Shown: positions 17,371 to 24,661 of the stretch, in pieces | Layout: every line of letters starts with the position of its first letter | Position numbering within the stretch: the first letter of the stretch is position 1 | NCBI GenBank assembly: GCA_027491215.1 | Contig: JAIXWP010000105.1 | Span: 1-61,321, forward strand | Origin: Flavobacteriales bacterium | Lineage (GTDB): Bacteria; Bacteroidota; Bacteroidia; Flavobacteriales_D; Sanyastnellaceae | Reading direction: 5' to 3' | Length of the DNA: 61,321 nucleotides | Position numbers and translations under genes: made by a program | Notes under the pieces: model-generated | The model's database searches: none | Seen by the model: the letters and a program-made list of their open reading frames with translations, nothing else | Told to the model about the DNA's origin: nothing

Positions 17371-19353
17371 ATGTCCATGAAATCGTTTTTACTAAAACGT
17401 CCTAAACTCACTCTTCTATCCATTGGCGCTGTAGCAGTCCTCGTACTTTCTGCTGCATACTCTCGTGAAGCTAAACCGATGCAATACCACTCTCAAGATG
17501 AGGTAGTGCAAATGATGATGTCGGTGACCGGACTTCCTGTTGGTGACAATGGCTATTTCACAGGTAGCGGAAAGTGTGCAGGATGCCACGGAATCGACCC
17601 AGTCGGCAATGCCAACATGACTGCCGAAGGTGTGCACATCAGTCCTACGGAAGACTGGAGGGCTACAATGATGGCTAACAGTGCAAAGGATCCACTTTGG
17701 AGAGCTAAAGTGGCACATGAGACTTCAGTAAACCCTGCGCATGCTCAAGAACTCGTAAATAAATGTACAAGTTGCCACGCTCCTGCTGGTCGCTACTCTC
17801 ACCTTATGATGGGTGAAGAAAATTTTACAATGGAACAATTAGTAGAAGATTCGATTGCTCTTGATGGCGTCAACTGTGGGACTTGCCACCAACAACGCAT
17901 GGACAATCTTGGCCAATTCTTCTCCGGAGAATTGCACTACCATACCGACACCATCTGGGGACCGTATGTCTCTGAAGAATTGAGCTTCCCTATTTTCGAA
18001 GCTGCCATGACTTCATTCGTAGGTTATACTCCTGTGGGAAACCACAAAGTATCAAAGTCTGAAATGTGCGCCGCATGTCACACGCTTGTTACAAACACTG
18101 CGGATCTAGAAGGAAATGCTACTGGCAACACATTCATTGAACAAGCAACCTATCACGAATGGTTGAACTCTGTTTACAATACTAATACTCCTCAACGTAA
18201 AGAATGTCAAGGATGTCACATGCCTCGTCTAGACGAACCTATTGTTATCGCATCTGGCTACGCATTCCTACCAGGCCGCCAACCTTTCGGTCAGCACTGG
18301 CTCGTAGGTGGAAATACTTTCATGCTTGGTCTCATGAGAGACAATGCTGAGGAACTTGGAGTGACTGCTACAACAGACAACTTTAATACGGTTATCGATC
18401 GCACATTGAGCCAACTTCAAAATGAAACAGCAACAATCGAAATCACTCCTGGTGAAGTTGATGGAGATACTGCTCGATACAGCGTGCGCATCACAAACCT
18501 ATCTGGTCACAAATTACCAAGCGGATATCCAGCAAGAAGAGCTTACCTCGAATTCGAAATGATCGATGAAGAAGGTAATACTATTTTCCACAGCGGTAAG
18601 CCTGCAATTGATAGTCCATTTGAAGTTTATGGAAATGACTTGCCATACGAACCGCACCACGATTTGATTACTTCTGAGGAACAAGTGCAGATATATGAAA
18701 TGGTGATGGGAGATGTCAATGGAAATCCAACTACTGTTTTAGAAAGAGCAGATGAAATGTTGAAAGACAATCGACTTGTTCCACTCGGATTTAGCACTCT
18801 CCACAGTGCTTATGATACAACAATGATTGTTGGCGCTGCTGCAACTGATCCTAACTTCAACAAGATCGGCGGTGCAGAAGGAACTGGCACTGACGAAGTT
18901 CGTTTCCACATTCCTGTAACGGGAGTAAATGGAAATGTAACGGTGCGTGCTAAAATCATGTTCCAAGCAGTTCCTCCGCGTTGGGTGGAAGAAATGTTCG
19001 GTGTAGAAAATGATGTGATCAATGCATTCGAAAGCATGTATTGGGAAGCAGGTCCTGCGCCAGTGCAAATGGCAATGGCAGAAGAAACTTCTATCATCGT
19101 CGGAATTCCGAATCTAGAAGCAAACAAATTCTCGATTGGACCAAACCCAACCATGAACGGAATGATCACTGTGAATGGAGGAAAAGACACCATCAAAGAA
19201 ATTAGAATCTATAACCTCCAAGGTCAACTCATCGAAACGCGTCGTATCAACATGATTCGCACACAAATCAATTTACCTGCTGCAATGGGGACATACATTA
19301 TCGATGTTCACACAAGCAATGGAAGATACGTTGAGAAAGTGATTAGACGATGA
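17371..19353 (+). CDS. Five-heme c-type cytochrome with T9SS type A tail
   Basis: This 660-aa exported protein has a signal or anchor segment at about 10-30. Five CxxCH heme-attachment motifs begin at Cys69, Cys132, Cys169, Cys233 and Cys279. A beta-rich domain (about 350-560) carries the HKLPSGYPARRAYLEF segment often seen behind such heme domains. The C-terminal ~75 residues form a T9SS type A sorting domain (FSIGPNPTMNG, EIRIYNLQGQLI, ending VEKVIRR). It is therefore probably a cell-surface electron-transfer protein or reductase. Substrate and partners are unknown; no quinol oxidase gene is adjacent. Its stop overlaps the next ATG by 4 bases. Confidence 0.88.
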   Translation: MSMKSFLLKRPKLTLLSIGAVAVLVLSAAYSREAKPMQYHSQDEVVQMMMSVTGLPVGDNGYFTGSGKCAGCHGIDPVGNANMTAEGVHISPTEDWRATMMANSAKDPLWRAKVAHETSVNPAHAQELVNKCTSCHAPAGRYSHLMMGEENFTMEQLVEDSIALDGVNCGTCHQQRMDNLGQFFSGELHYHTDTIWGPYVSEELSFPIFEAAMTSFVGYTPVGNHKVSKSEMCAACHTLVTNTADLEGNATGNTFIEQATYHEWLNSVYNTNTPQRKECQGCHMPRLDEPIVIASGYAFLPGRQPFGQHWLVGGNTFMLGLMRDNAEELGVTATTDNFNTVIDRTLSQLQNETATIEITPGEVDGDTARYSVRITNLSGHKLPSGYPARRAYLEFEMIDEEGNTIFHSGKPAIDSPFEVYGNDLPYEPHHDLITSEEQVQIYEMVMGDVNGNPTTVLERADEMLKDNRLVPLGFSTLHSAYDTTMIVGAAATDPNFNKIGGAEGTGTDEVRFHIPVTGVNGNVTVRAKIMFQAVPPRWVEEMFGVENDVINAFESMYWEAGPAPVQMAMAEETSIIVGIPNLEANKFSIGPNPTMNGMITVNGGKDTIKEIRIYNLQGQLIETRRINMIRTQINLPAAMGTYIIDVHTSNGRYVEKVIRR

Positions 19354-19841
19354 TCCAATTAAGACATGTACAAATGCAAGATGCCGAGCAAATGCTCGGC
19401 ATTTATGCTCCATATATTTTGGAAAATGTGGTTTCGTTTGAAATCAAACTTCCCACTATCGAAGAATTTCAAGAACGTATAAAAAATTACACGTCAAAAT
19501 ATCCGTGGCTCGTTGCAGAAGATAATGGCAGAATCATCGGATACGCTTATGCATCTACCTATCGCGAGCGTGAAGCATACAAGTACTGCGTGGAAACAAG
19601 CGTGTATGTAGCAAATCAAGCACAACGAAAAGGGGTCGCAAAAAAACTTTACGACCAACTTTTCGAAGAACTGAAAAAATTGGAACTCCATCAAGCATTC
19701 GCTGTAATCACTCTACCGAATGATAAGAGTGTAGCATTCCACGCTGCTTGTGGATTTATTTCATTCGCCACTTTTCCCGAAGTCGGATTCAAATTCAACC
19801 AATGGCACGATGTCCATTGGATGAGAAAAGTGATTGGCTAA
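19350..19841 (+). CDS. GNAT family N-acetyltransferase, PAT/YncA type
   Basis: This 163-aa acetyltransferase resembles phosphinothricin acetyltransferase and methionine sulfone/sulfoximine acetyltransferases: IRHV-like start, NVVSFEIKLPTIEEF near residue 27, WLVAEDNGRIIGYAYAS, the acetyl-CoA loop QAQRKGVAKKLYDQL and a closing HDVHWMRK. Acceptor prediction from sequence is weak. The ATG overlaps the cytochrome stop (ATGA), so translation is probably coupled although the functions look unrelated. The stop codon is immediately adjacent to the stop of the convergent phoH gene, with no spacer. Confidence 0.85.
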   Translation: MIQLRHVQMQDAEQMLGIYAPYILENVVSFEIKLPTIEEFQERIKNYTSKYPWLVAEDNGRIIGYAYASTYREREAYKYCVETSVYVANQAQRKGVAKKLYDQLFEELKKLELHQAFAVITLPNDKSVAFHAACGFISFATFPEVGFKFNQWHDVHWMRKVIG

Positions 19842-21182
19842 TTACAACAACTCATTCGCTAAATTAGCAAGCTCGCTTCGCTCGCCTTTTTCAAGCGTGA
19901 CGTGACAATACAAATCCTGCCCTTTTAAACGCTCAATAACGAACGATAAACCATTACTCTGCTCATCTAGGTATGGAGTATCAATTTGTCGAACATCACC
20001 CGTCAAAATGATCTTTGTATTCTCACCCGCACGCGTGATGATGGTCTTCACTTCGTGAGGTGTCAAGTTCTGCGCCTCATCCACAATCATGATACAATTC
20101 GACAAACTTCGACCACGTATGAAGGCAAGAGGACAAATGGTTATTTTTCCTGCAGCTTGCATCTCATCAATCGCCTTGCGCTTCTTCTCATTTTCACCAA
20201 ATTGATTTTTGATGAAATTCAAATTATCCCAAAGAGGCTGCATGTAAGGATTCACTTTCTCCTCGGCGTCTCCAGGCAAGAATCCAATCTCTTTATTAGA
20301 TAGCGGGACAATAGGACGAGCCAAGAATAACTGATCGTACGTATTCTTCAACTCTAATGAACCAGCCAATGCAAGCAAGGTCTTTCCTGTGCCAGCCACA
20401 CCACTGATCGTGACAAGTCGGATTTCAGGATTCAAAATCGCATGCATCGCAAATGCCTGTTCAGCGTTCTTAGGTTTGATACCATAGGCATATACCTTAT
20501 CTACACGCTGAAGAGATTTTTCTTTACCATTAAAATAAGTCAATGCAGAAGATTGTCCATTGCGAAGAATATAAAAATGATTACTCATTTTCTCCTTTCC
20601 AAGCACCGTCAGTTTTTTCGATTCACCATCTTGATAAAGTTTGCGAATAAACTCACTTTCCACATCTTCGATCAACGACATACCACTGTACATCATCATG
20701 CTGTCCTTTACCTTACCAGTCTTGTAATCCTCGGCGGGCAAGTCAAGCGCCTTTGCTTTTAATCGCAAATTGATGTCCTTGGTGACCATCACCACCTTCG
20801 ACTTCTTTTCTTCTTGTTGAAGTTGAAGAGCAGCGTTCAGAATTTTGTGATCATTCTTTTTATCATTAAAAATTCTCTCCGCATCCGAAGTTAGATTTTC
20901 AGAAGAATTTAAAATGATTTTAAGCTTTCCCCCCGCCCCATTGTGCAGCGGAATCCAAGCTTGTAGAGAATGATTTTCGGAAAGACGATCAATAATTCGA
21001 ATGCACTCACGTGCCTCGAAATTTTTGATATCGTTACCCACTTTAAACTTGTCCAACTCTTCCAATACTGTGATAGGAATAGCGACAAGATTGTCTTCAA
21101 AACTGTTGATACAGTTGTGATCGTGTAACAGCACAGACGTGTCTAGCACGTAGATCTTTTTTACTTTGCGCGGTGTAGGCAT
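19842..21182 (-). CDS. PIN-PhoH ATPase fusion
   Basis: This 446-aa protein joins a PIN RNase-like domain (residues ~8-140, Asp14 in YVLDTSVLLHD, conserved EELDKFK) to a PhoH ATPase domain (~240-446, Walker A GVAGTGKT near 257, Walker B IMIVDEAQNL, and RQIDTPY). It is the PhoH2/YlaK-type architecture, in which related proteins show RNA-dependent ATPase, helicase and RNase activity. Its cellular role in Bacteroidota is uncertain. The gene is single; upstream lies a 376-base region with palindromic repeats. Confidence 0.92.
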   Translation of the reverse strand: MPTPRKVKKIYVLDTSVLLHDHNCINSFEDNLVAIPITVLEELDKFKVGNDIKNFEARECIRIIDRLSENHSLQAWIPLHNGAGGKLKIILNSSENLTSDAERIFNDKKNDHKILNAALQLQQEEKKSKVVMVTKDINLRLKAKALDLPAEDYKTGKVKDSMMMYSGMSLIEDVESEFIRKLYQDGESKKLTVLGKEKMSNHFYILRNGQSSALTYFNGKEKSLQRVDKVYAYGIKPKNAEQAFAMHAILNPEIRLVTISGVAGTGKTLLALAGSLELKNTYDQLFLARPIVPLSNKEIGFLPGDAEEKVNPYMQPLWDNLNFIKNQFGENEKKRKAIDEMQAAGKITICPLAFIRGRSLSNCIMIVDEAQNLTPHEVKTIITRAGENTKIILTGDVRQIDTPYLDEQSNGLSFVIERLKGQDLYCHVTLEKGERSELANLANELL

Positions 21183-21379
21183 AAGCCGTTAGGTATTAAG
21201 CGTGTAACTGTAAACTCCCTTCTCGGCCGTCTTCCGTTGAAGAAAACCATTAATCGGGCTTCATAAAATTAGACTTCTAAATATTAAGCCAACTTTACCA
21301 CTTACTTACTTATTAACTATGCGCGGATGATAAAGCGACTGAAAATTAAGCCAGTATAAAACCTCGTTGAAAACTGCCC

Positions 21380-21420
21380 GGTGCCTTCGATATGCTTCCT
21401 TCGGAAGCTACTCAGGCACC
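21380..21420 (-). repeat. Left palindromic element (nested hairpin)
   Basis: The outer arms GGTGCCT (380-386) and AGGCACC (414-420) pair perfectly. The inner arms GCTTCC (394-399) and GGAAGC (403-408) pair around TTC. The two internal loops are TCGATAT and TACTC. The minus-strand orientation matches the right element at 21936. Flanking bases TCGCGC follow on the gene-facing side. Confidence 0.9.
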
Positions 21421-21466
21421 TCGCGCAAGAATAACGCTCGCAACAAAATATACTCAGGCACCTCGC
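21409..21466. repeat. 42-bp partial tandem repeat of the palindrome's inner end
   Basis: The 16-mer TACTCAGGCACCTCGC occurs at 21409-21424 and again at 21451-21466. Similar CAACAAAA-containing bases follow each copy, giving an imperfect 42-bp period. The second copy lacks the other half of the palindrome. Confidence 0.85.
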
Positions 21467-21576
21467 AACGAATGTGTGCTAACAACAAAACAGAATATTC
21501 CTACTTTATTCCATCGTTAAACAGAATAATTTCTTTCGTTCCCAATTAATTCGAGATAATGATCTTTGAATCAAAA

Positions 21577-21858
21577 ATGGCTTACATGTACATTCTAGTG
21601 TGCGCTAACGGTGGCCTCTATGTAGGAAGCACACACTCTTTAGATAAAAGAATTGCCGAACACAACGCAGGTGAAGGCGCCAATTACACCAAAAAAAATC
21701 TTCCTGTAAAACTAGTCTTGGCAGAAAAACACACTTCAATAAGCTCTGCCTTTAGAAGAGAACAACAAGTAAAAAAATGGTCCCGAAAAAAAAAGATCGC
21801 CTTAATTGAAGACCATAAAGAAGAACTAATAGAACTAGCAAAAAAAAATTTCAAATAA
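21577..21858 (+). CDS. Small GIY-YIG nuclease (UPF0213-like)
   Basis: This stand-alone GIY-YIG domain of about 93 aa belongs to the YhbQ/UPF0213-like group. Visible elements are MYILVCANGGLYVGST (the GIY...YIG strands, here MYI and YVG), an Arg in KRIAEHNAG, YTKKNLPVKLV, and a Glu in FRREQQVKKWSRKKK as the metal-binding acid. ATG 21577 gives the usual family N-terminus; ATG 21559 would add six residues. It should be a DNA endonuclease or structure-specific nuclease, but the substrate is not known. The gene lies alone between inverted palindromic elements, which suggests it may act on or move with them. Confidence 0.82.
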   Translation: MAYMYILVCANGGLYVGSTHSLDKRIAEHNAGEGANYTKKNLPVKLVLAEKHTSISSAFRREQQVKKWSRKKKIALIEDHKEELIELAKKNFK

Positions 21859-21860
21859 TA

Positions 21861-21903
21861 AATCCGAAAGGAATCCGAAAGGATTCCGAAAAGGATTCCG
21901 AAT
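21861..21903. repeat. CCGAAAGG array with GAAA-capped hairpin
   Basis: Just after the GIY-YIG stop, ATCCGAAAGG-type units occur three to four times. GGAATCC (870-876) and GGATTCC (881-887) pair across a GAAA loop. There is no T-run, so it is not a standard terminator. Confidence 0.8.
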
Positions 21904-21935
21904 CTATAAAAAAATGTACGGTCAATTGCGCGCGA

Positions 21936-21975
21936 GGTCCCTGAGTAAATCCCGCAGGGATTGTATCGAAGGGCC
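21936..21975 (+). repeat. Right palindromic element (nested hairpin)
   Basis: The outer arms GGTCCCT (936-942) and AGGGCC (970-975) pair with one bulged T. The inner arms AATCCC (948-953) and GGGATT (957-962) pair around GCA. The internal loops GAGTA and GTATCGA match those of the left element read on the other strand. Confidence 0.88.
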
Positions 21976-21996
21976 GCGCAGCCTTATCTTGCGGCC

Positions 21997-23547
21997 ATGA
22001 AAACCACCTTCACTACCCCCATCATCATCCTCTTCATCCTGCTCACAGGATTCGCTAACGCACAGAGTAAACAAGATCTTGCGACGATTAAGAAACTCGA
22101 TGCTACTTTTCAAAAAGCGCTGACAGACTTCAACGTACCGGGAATGGCTATTGCTATTGTGAAAGATGACAAAGTCATTTTTGCAAAAGGATACGGCACA
22201 AAAAACACTGCTACCAACGAGCCGGTTACCGAGAACTCTTCCTTTGCTATTGCGAGCAACTCAAAAGCATTTACCGCAGCGGCGCTTGCTATACTTGTCG
22301 ATGAAGGAAAAATTAAGTGGTCAGATAAAGTCAAAACATACCTCCCCTACTTCGAACTATACTCTCCCTATGTGACAGATGAAATGACCATTCGAGATCT
22401 ATTATGTCATCGCTCTGGTCTTGCTACTTTTTCTGGAGACCTCATTTGGTATGGAACTACTCACTCGCGAGCAGAAATCATCAAGCGCGCAAAATACCTA
22501 GAACCTGTCTATGGGTTTAGAGAAAGCTATGGATACTCTAATATCATGTTTCTTGCAGCAGGTGAAATCATCCCTGTAGTGACAGGTAAAACATGGGATG
22601 AATTCGTTCGTGAAAAATTCTTTGCGCCGCTTGCAATGACAAATGCAAATACAAGCATCAAAGATTTCAAGCCCGGTCAAGACATCGCAAGTCCGCACAA
22701 TGAAGTCAATGGAAAAAATGTTCCGATTGAATATGTAGATTGGGATAACATCGGTCCGGCCGGAAGTATCAATGCTTCGGTAATGAACGTTTCACAATGG
22801 ATCAGACTTCAACTCGGCAAAGGCACCTTAGAAGGAAAAAAATATTGGAGCCCGGCGCGCACATTTGAAATGTGGGAAAATATTACACCAAAACCTGTAG
22901 GTGCATGGCAAAGAGAGAACATGCCTTCTCGTCACTTCAATGGTTATGGCCTCGGTTGGGAATTGATGGAATACGGCGGAGCAAAAGTGGTGAGCCACGG
23001 CGGCGGCTACGATGGTATGATTTCAAAAACAGTACTAGTTCCTGAAAAAAATCTTGGATTTGTAATCTTGACAAACAATATCAATAGTCTTCCTTCTTGT
23101 CTCACTTTCTCTGTGCTCGATGCATTCTTAAATGTTCCTTCTGGAAAAGACTGGCCAGGTATTTTTCTTGAATTCAAAAAATCAGATGAAGCGGGAGCGG
23201 CACAGGCGAAAATAGAAGCTGAACAAAAACGATTGAAAGAGACAAAGCCTAGCTTACCACTCACAGAATACGCAGGCACGTACTCGAGCCCGATGTATGG
23301 CGATGTAGAAGTTAAAATAGAGCCTTCTGGCGAACTTTCTATCGACTTTAAGCCAACAGCACTCTTTAAAGGCAAATTAGGCCATTGGCACTTGGATACG
23401 TTTAAATTGAACTGGACCACTCAAATGATGCTTCCACCTGGAGATGTAAGCTTCGTAATCAATGCGCAAGGAAAGGTCGAAGAACTTAGAGTATTCGTAG
23501 AAAACCCTGATTTTGACTTCACTGAGTTGAAATTGATGAAAAAATAG
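21997..23547 (+). CDS. Exported serine hydrolase, beta-lactamase family, with DUF3471
   Basis: This exported class C beta-lactamase/D-Ala-D-Ala-peptidase-like protein is about 516 aa. The signal peptide is residues 1-23 (ends GFANAQ). The catalytic motifs are Ser87-x-x-Lys90 (SNSK), the YSN motif in YGYSNIMFLAAGE and HGGGYDG. A C-terminal ~100-residue DUF3471-like domain (LTEYAGTYSSPMYG) follows. It probably acts on peptides or esters in the periplasm; true beta-lactamase activity is not implied. I start at ATG 21997 because the longer frame lacks a signal peptide at its start and would begin inside the palindromic element. A TATCTTGC box and a 6-bp hairpin lie directly upstream. Confidence 0.88.
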   Translation: MKTTFTTPIIILFILLTGFANAQSKQDLATIKKLDATFQKALTDFNVPGMAIAIVKDDKVIFAKGYGTKNTATNEPVTENSSFAIASNSKAFTAAALAILVDEGKIKWSDKVKTYLPYFELYSPYVTDEMTIRDLLCHRSGLATFSGDLIWYGTTHSRAEIIKRAKYLEPVYGFRESYGYSNIMFLAAGEIIPVVTGKTWDEFVREKFFAPLAMTNANTSIKDFKPGQDIASPHNEVNGKNVPIEYVDWDNIGPAGSINASVMNVSQWIRLQLGKGTLEGKKYWSPARTFEMWENITPKPVGAWQRENMPSRHFNGYGLGWELMEYGGAKVVSHGGGYDGMISKTVLVPEKNLGFVILTNNINSLPSCLTFSVLDAFLNVPSGKDWPGIFLEFKKSDEAGAAQAKIEAEQKRLKETKPSLPLTEYAGTYSSPMYGDVEVKIEPSGELSIDFKPTALFKGKLGHWHLDTFKLNWTTQMMLPPGDVSFVINAQGKVEELRVFVENPDFDFTELKLMKK

Positions 23548-23566
23548 GTTATTTTAAAAAAAACTG

Positions 23567-23574
23567 TATATTTG
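23567..23574 (+). promoter_or_regulatory. -7 box TATATTTG for tRNA-Arg
   Basis: A perfect TAnnTTTG match lies 18 bases upstream of the tRNA 5' end. As the only gene directly downstream is a tRNA, it gives an internal check of the promoter consensus. Confidence 0.7.
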
Positions 23575-23592
23575 CGCCCGCTAAAAGCAAAT

Positions 23593-23666
23593 GGCACCGT
23601 AGCTCAATTGGATAGAGCATCTGACTACGGATCAGAAGGTTTGGGGTTCGACTCCCTACGGTGTCA
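23593..23666 (+). tRNA. tRNA-Arg (anticodon ACG)
   Basis: A 74-base cloverleaf. The 7-bp acceptor stem pairs GGCACCG (593-599) with CGGTGTC (659-665) with one G-T pair, and A666 is the discriminator. The anticodon stem TCTGA/TCAGA encloses the loop CTACGGA, giving anticodon ACG (arginine, CGN). The T-arm contains GGTTCGACTCC. CCA is not encoded. Confidence 0.97.
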
Positions 23667-23678
23667 CTAAAGCAAATC

Positions 23679-23704
23679 AAAAGCCCTCTTCGAGGGCTTT
23701 TTTT
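23679..23704 (+). terminator. Intrinsic terminator of tRNA-Arg
   Basis: AAGCCCTC (681-688) and GAGGGCTT (692-699) form an 8-bp stem around TTC, followed by a T-run. Confidence 0.9.
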
Positions 23705-23711
23705 ATTTCCC

Positions 23712-23719
23712 TACTTTTG
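23712..23719 (+). promoter_or_regulatory. -7 box TACTTTTG before the barrel protein gene
   Basis: A perfect TAnnTTTG match between the tRNA terminator and ATG 23736, 16 bases from the ATG. It supports the short start of the next gene. Confidence 0.65.
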
Positions 23720-23735
23720 TGGAAATCCGATTTCA

Positions 23736-24659
23736 ATGAAGAAAGTTTTACTAATGTTCGTGCTATGCACTTCTTTCGTTCAACTCAACGCGCAAAGCAG
23801 AAGATCAAGTGATGAAGAAAACAGTGATGAGACCGTTGAACTAACCGACAAAGAGGAAGAAGAAAAAGATCCTTTCACAGGCATCAGCATTGGTCTCAAC
23901 ATCGGCAGCTACTTCGCTTCAAAAACTACTGCCAATATCTATAACGGTACTTGCCAAATCGGCGACCTCAATCGCCCTGATGGGGTGCAATGCTACACCA
24001 TCGCTGAAAGAATTGACCCAAACACATTTCTCCAAACATGGCAACAAATCACCCAAGATGTTGGGGCGACGAACGTTGCTGTACCATTCGATTCGTATCC
24101 TGTCAATATGAGATACTCTCCTGCATTCAATGTAGGTATGCAGATCAAATACAATTGGGGAAAAGATCACGCGCTGGTTTTCAATTTCAATACGGTGAGA
24201 TTAAAAGCAATCGACGTATTCACACTTCGATTCGAAGGAACAGGAGCTCAACTCAACGCTCAACAGGATATCCGCACTTATGATATCACCGGCAGTGAAC
24301 AACGATTCAGCGCCAATATCGGATACCGCGGCGGTGTTATGATCAACGAAGGAATGAACTGGTACTACCAACTCGGTGGAAGCATGCTTGGAACACAAGT
24401 AGAAAAAAACCAAATCTTCATCGAAGGCAATGCATATGACTTATTCCTAGGCGCACAAAACCCCAACCAATTCGTGACACTCGATAACAGCCCAACAGGT
24501 ATTGGTTTTGGCGGATACGGGGCGCTCGGTATCGAATTTTTTATTAAAGACAAATACACTTTCGATATCAGCTTTATGACCTCTCGTGATACTATGAAGA
24601 TGTTCAACTATTCAACCACTGGATGGAATAAAACACTGATGGCCTCTTTCACATTGTAA
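23736..24659 (+). CDS. Predicted outer-membrane beta-barrel protein
   Basis: This protein of about 307 aa has a signal peptide (MKKVLLMFVLCTSF, cut after LNAQ), a Ser/Glu-rich acidic linker (about 20-45) and then alternating amphipathic strands ending in an aromatic/Leu residue (MASFTL), as expected for an outer-membrane beta-barrel. No specific family is recognised. I place the start at ATG 23736 because the longer frame begins inside the tRNA and passes through the terminator. The stop is followed after 2 bases by the TTG start of the exonuclease gene, so the two may be co-transcribed. Confidence 0.75.
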   Translation: MKKVLLMFVLCTSFVQLNAQSRRSSDEENSDETVELTDKEEEEKDPFTGISIGLNIGSYFASKTTANIYNGTCQIGDLNRPDGVQCYTIAERIDPNTFLQTWQQITQDVGATNVAVPFDSYPVNMRYSPAFNVGMQIKYNWGKDHALVFNFNTVRLKAIDVFTLRFEGTGAQLNAQQDIRTYDITGSEQRFSANIGYRGGVMINEGMNWYYQLGGSMLGTQVEKNQIFIEGNAYDLFLGAQNPNQFVTLDNSPTGIGFGGYGALGIEFFIKDKYTFDISFMTSRDTMKMFNYSTTGWNKTLMASFTL

Positions 24660-24661
24660 CT

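Larger units (their letters stand above)
21183..21576. other. Intergenic region holding palindromic repeats
   Basis: I see no protein gene here. From the phoH side there is a TCTTC-CGTT-GAAGA hairpin at 21230-21243, then A/T-rich DNA with two ATTAAGCC copies, then the palindromic left element (21380-21420) and a partial tandem copy of its inner end (to 21466). The remaining 100 bases lead into the GIY-YIG gene; GATCTTTG at 21561-21568 is a weak -7 candidate. Confidence 0.6.
21380..21975. mobile_element. Candidate GIY-YIG mobile unit with palindromic inverted ends
   Basis: A 596-bp unit is proposed. Two versions of one palindromic element lie in opposite orientation at its ends, both with their GCGCGAGG flank facing inward, and a single GIY-YIG nuclease gene lies between. 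The shared end sequence is GCGCGAGGT, then G or C, then CCTGAGTA. No target-site duplication is visible. Mobility is inferred and no matching element is named. Confidence 0.45.

Noticed and set aside
21370-21990. Target-site duplication around the GIY-YIG unit
   Set aside because: I compared the flanks (ending CTGCCC on the left, starting GCGCAGCC on the right) and found no convincing direct repeat.
21997-23547. Antibiotic-resistance beta-lactamase
   Set aside because: The motifs fit the broad serine hydrolase family with DUF3471; these proteins are usually esterases or peptidases.
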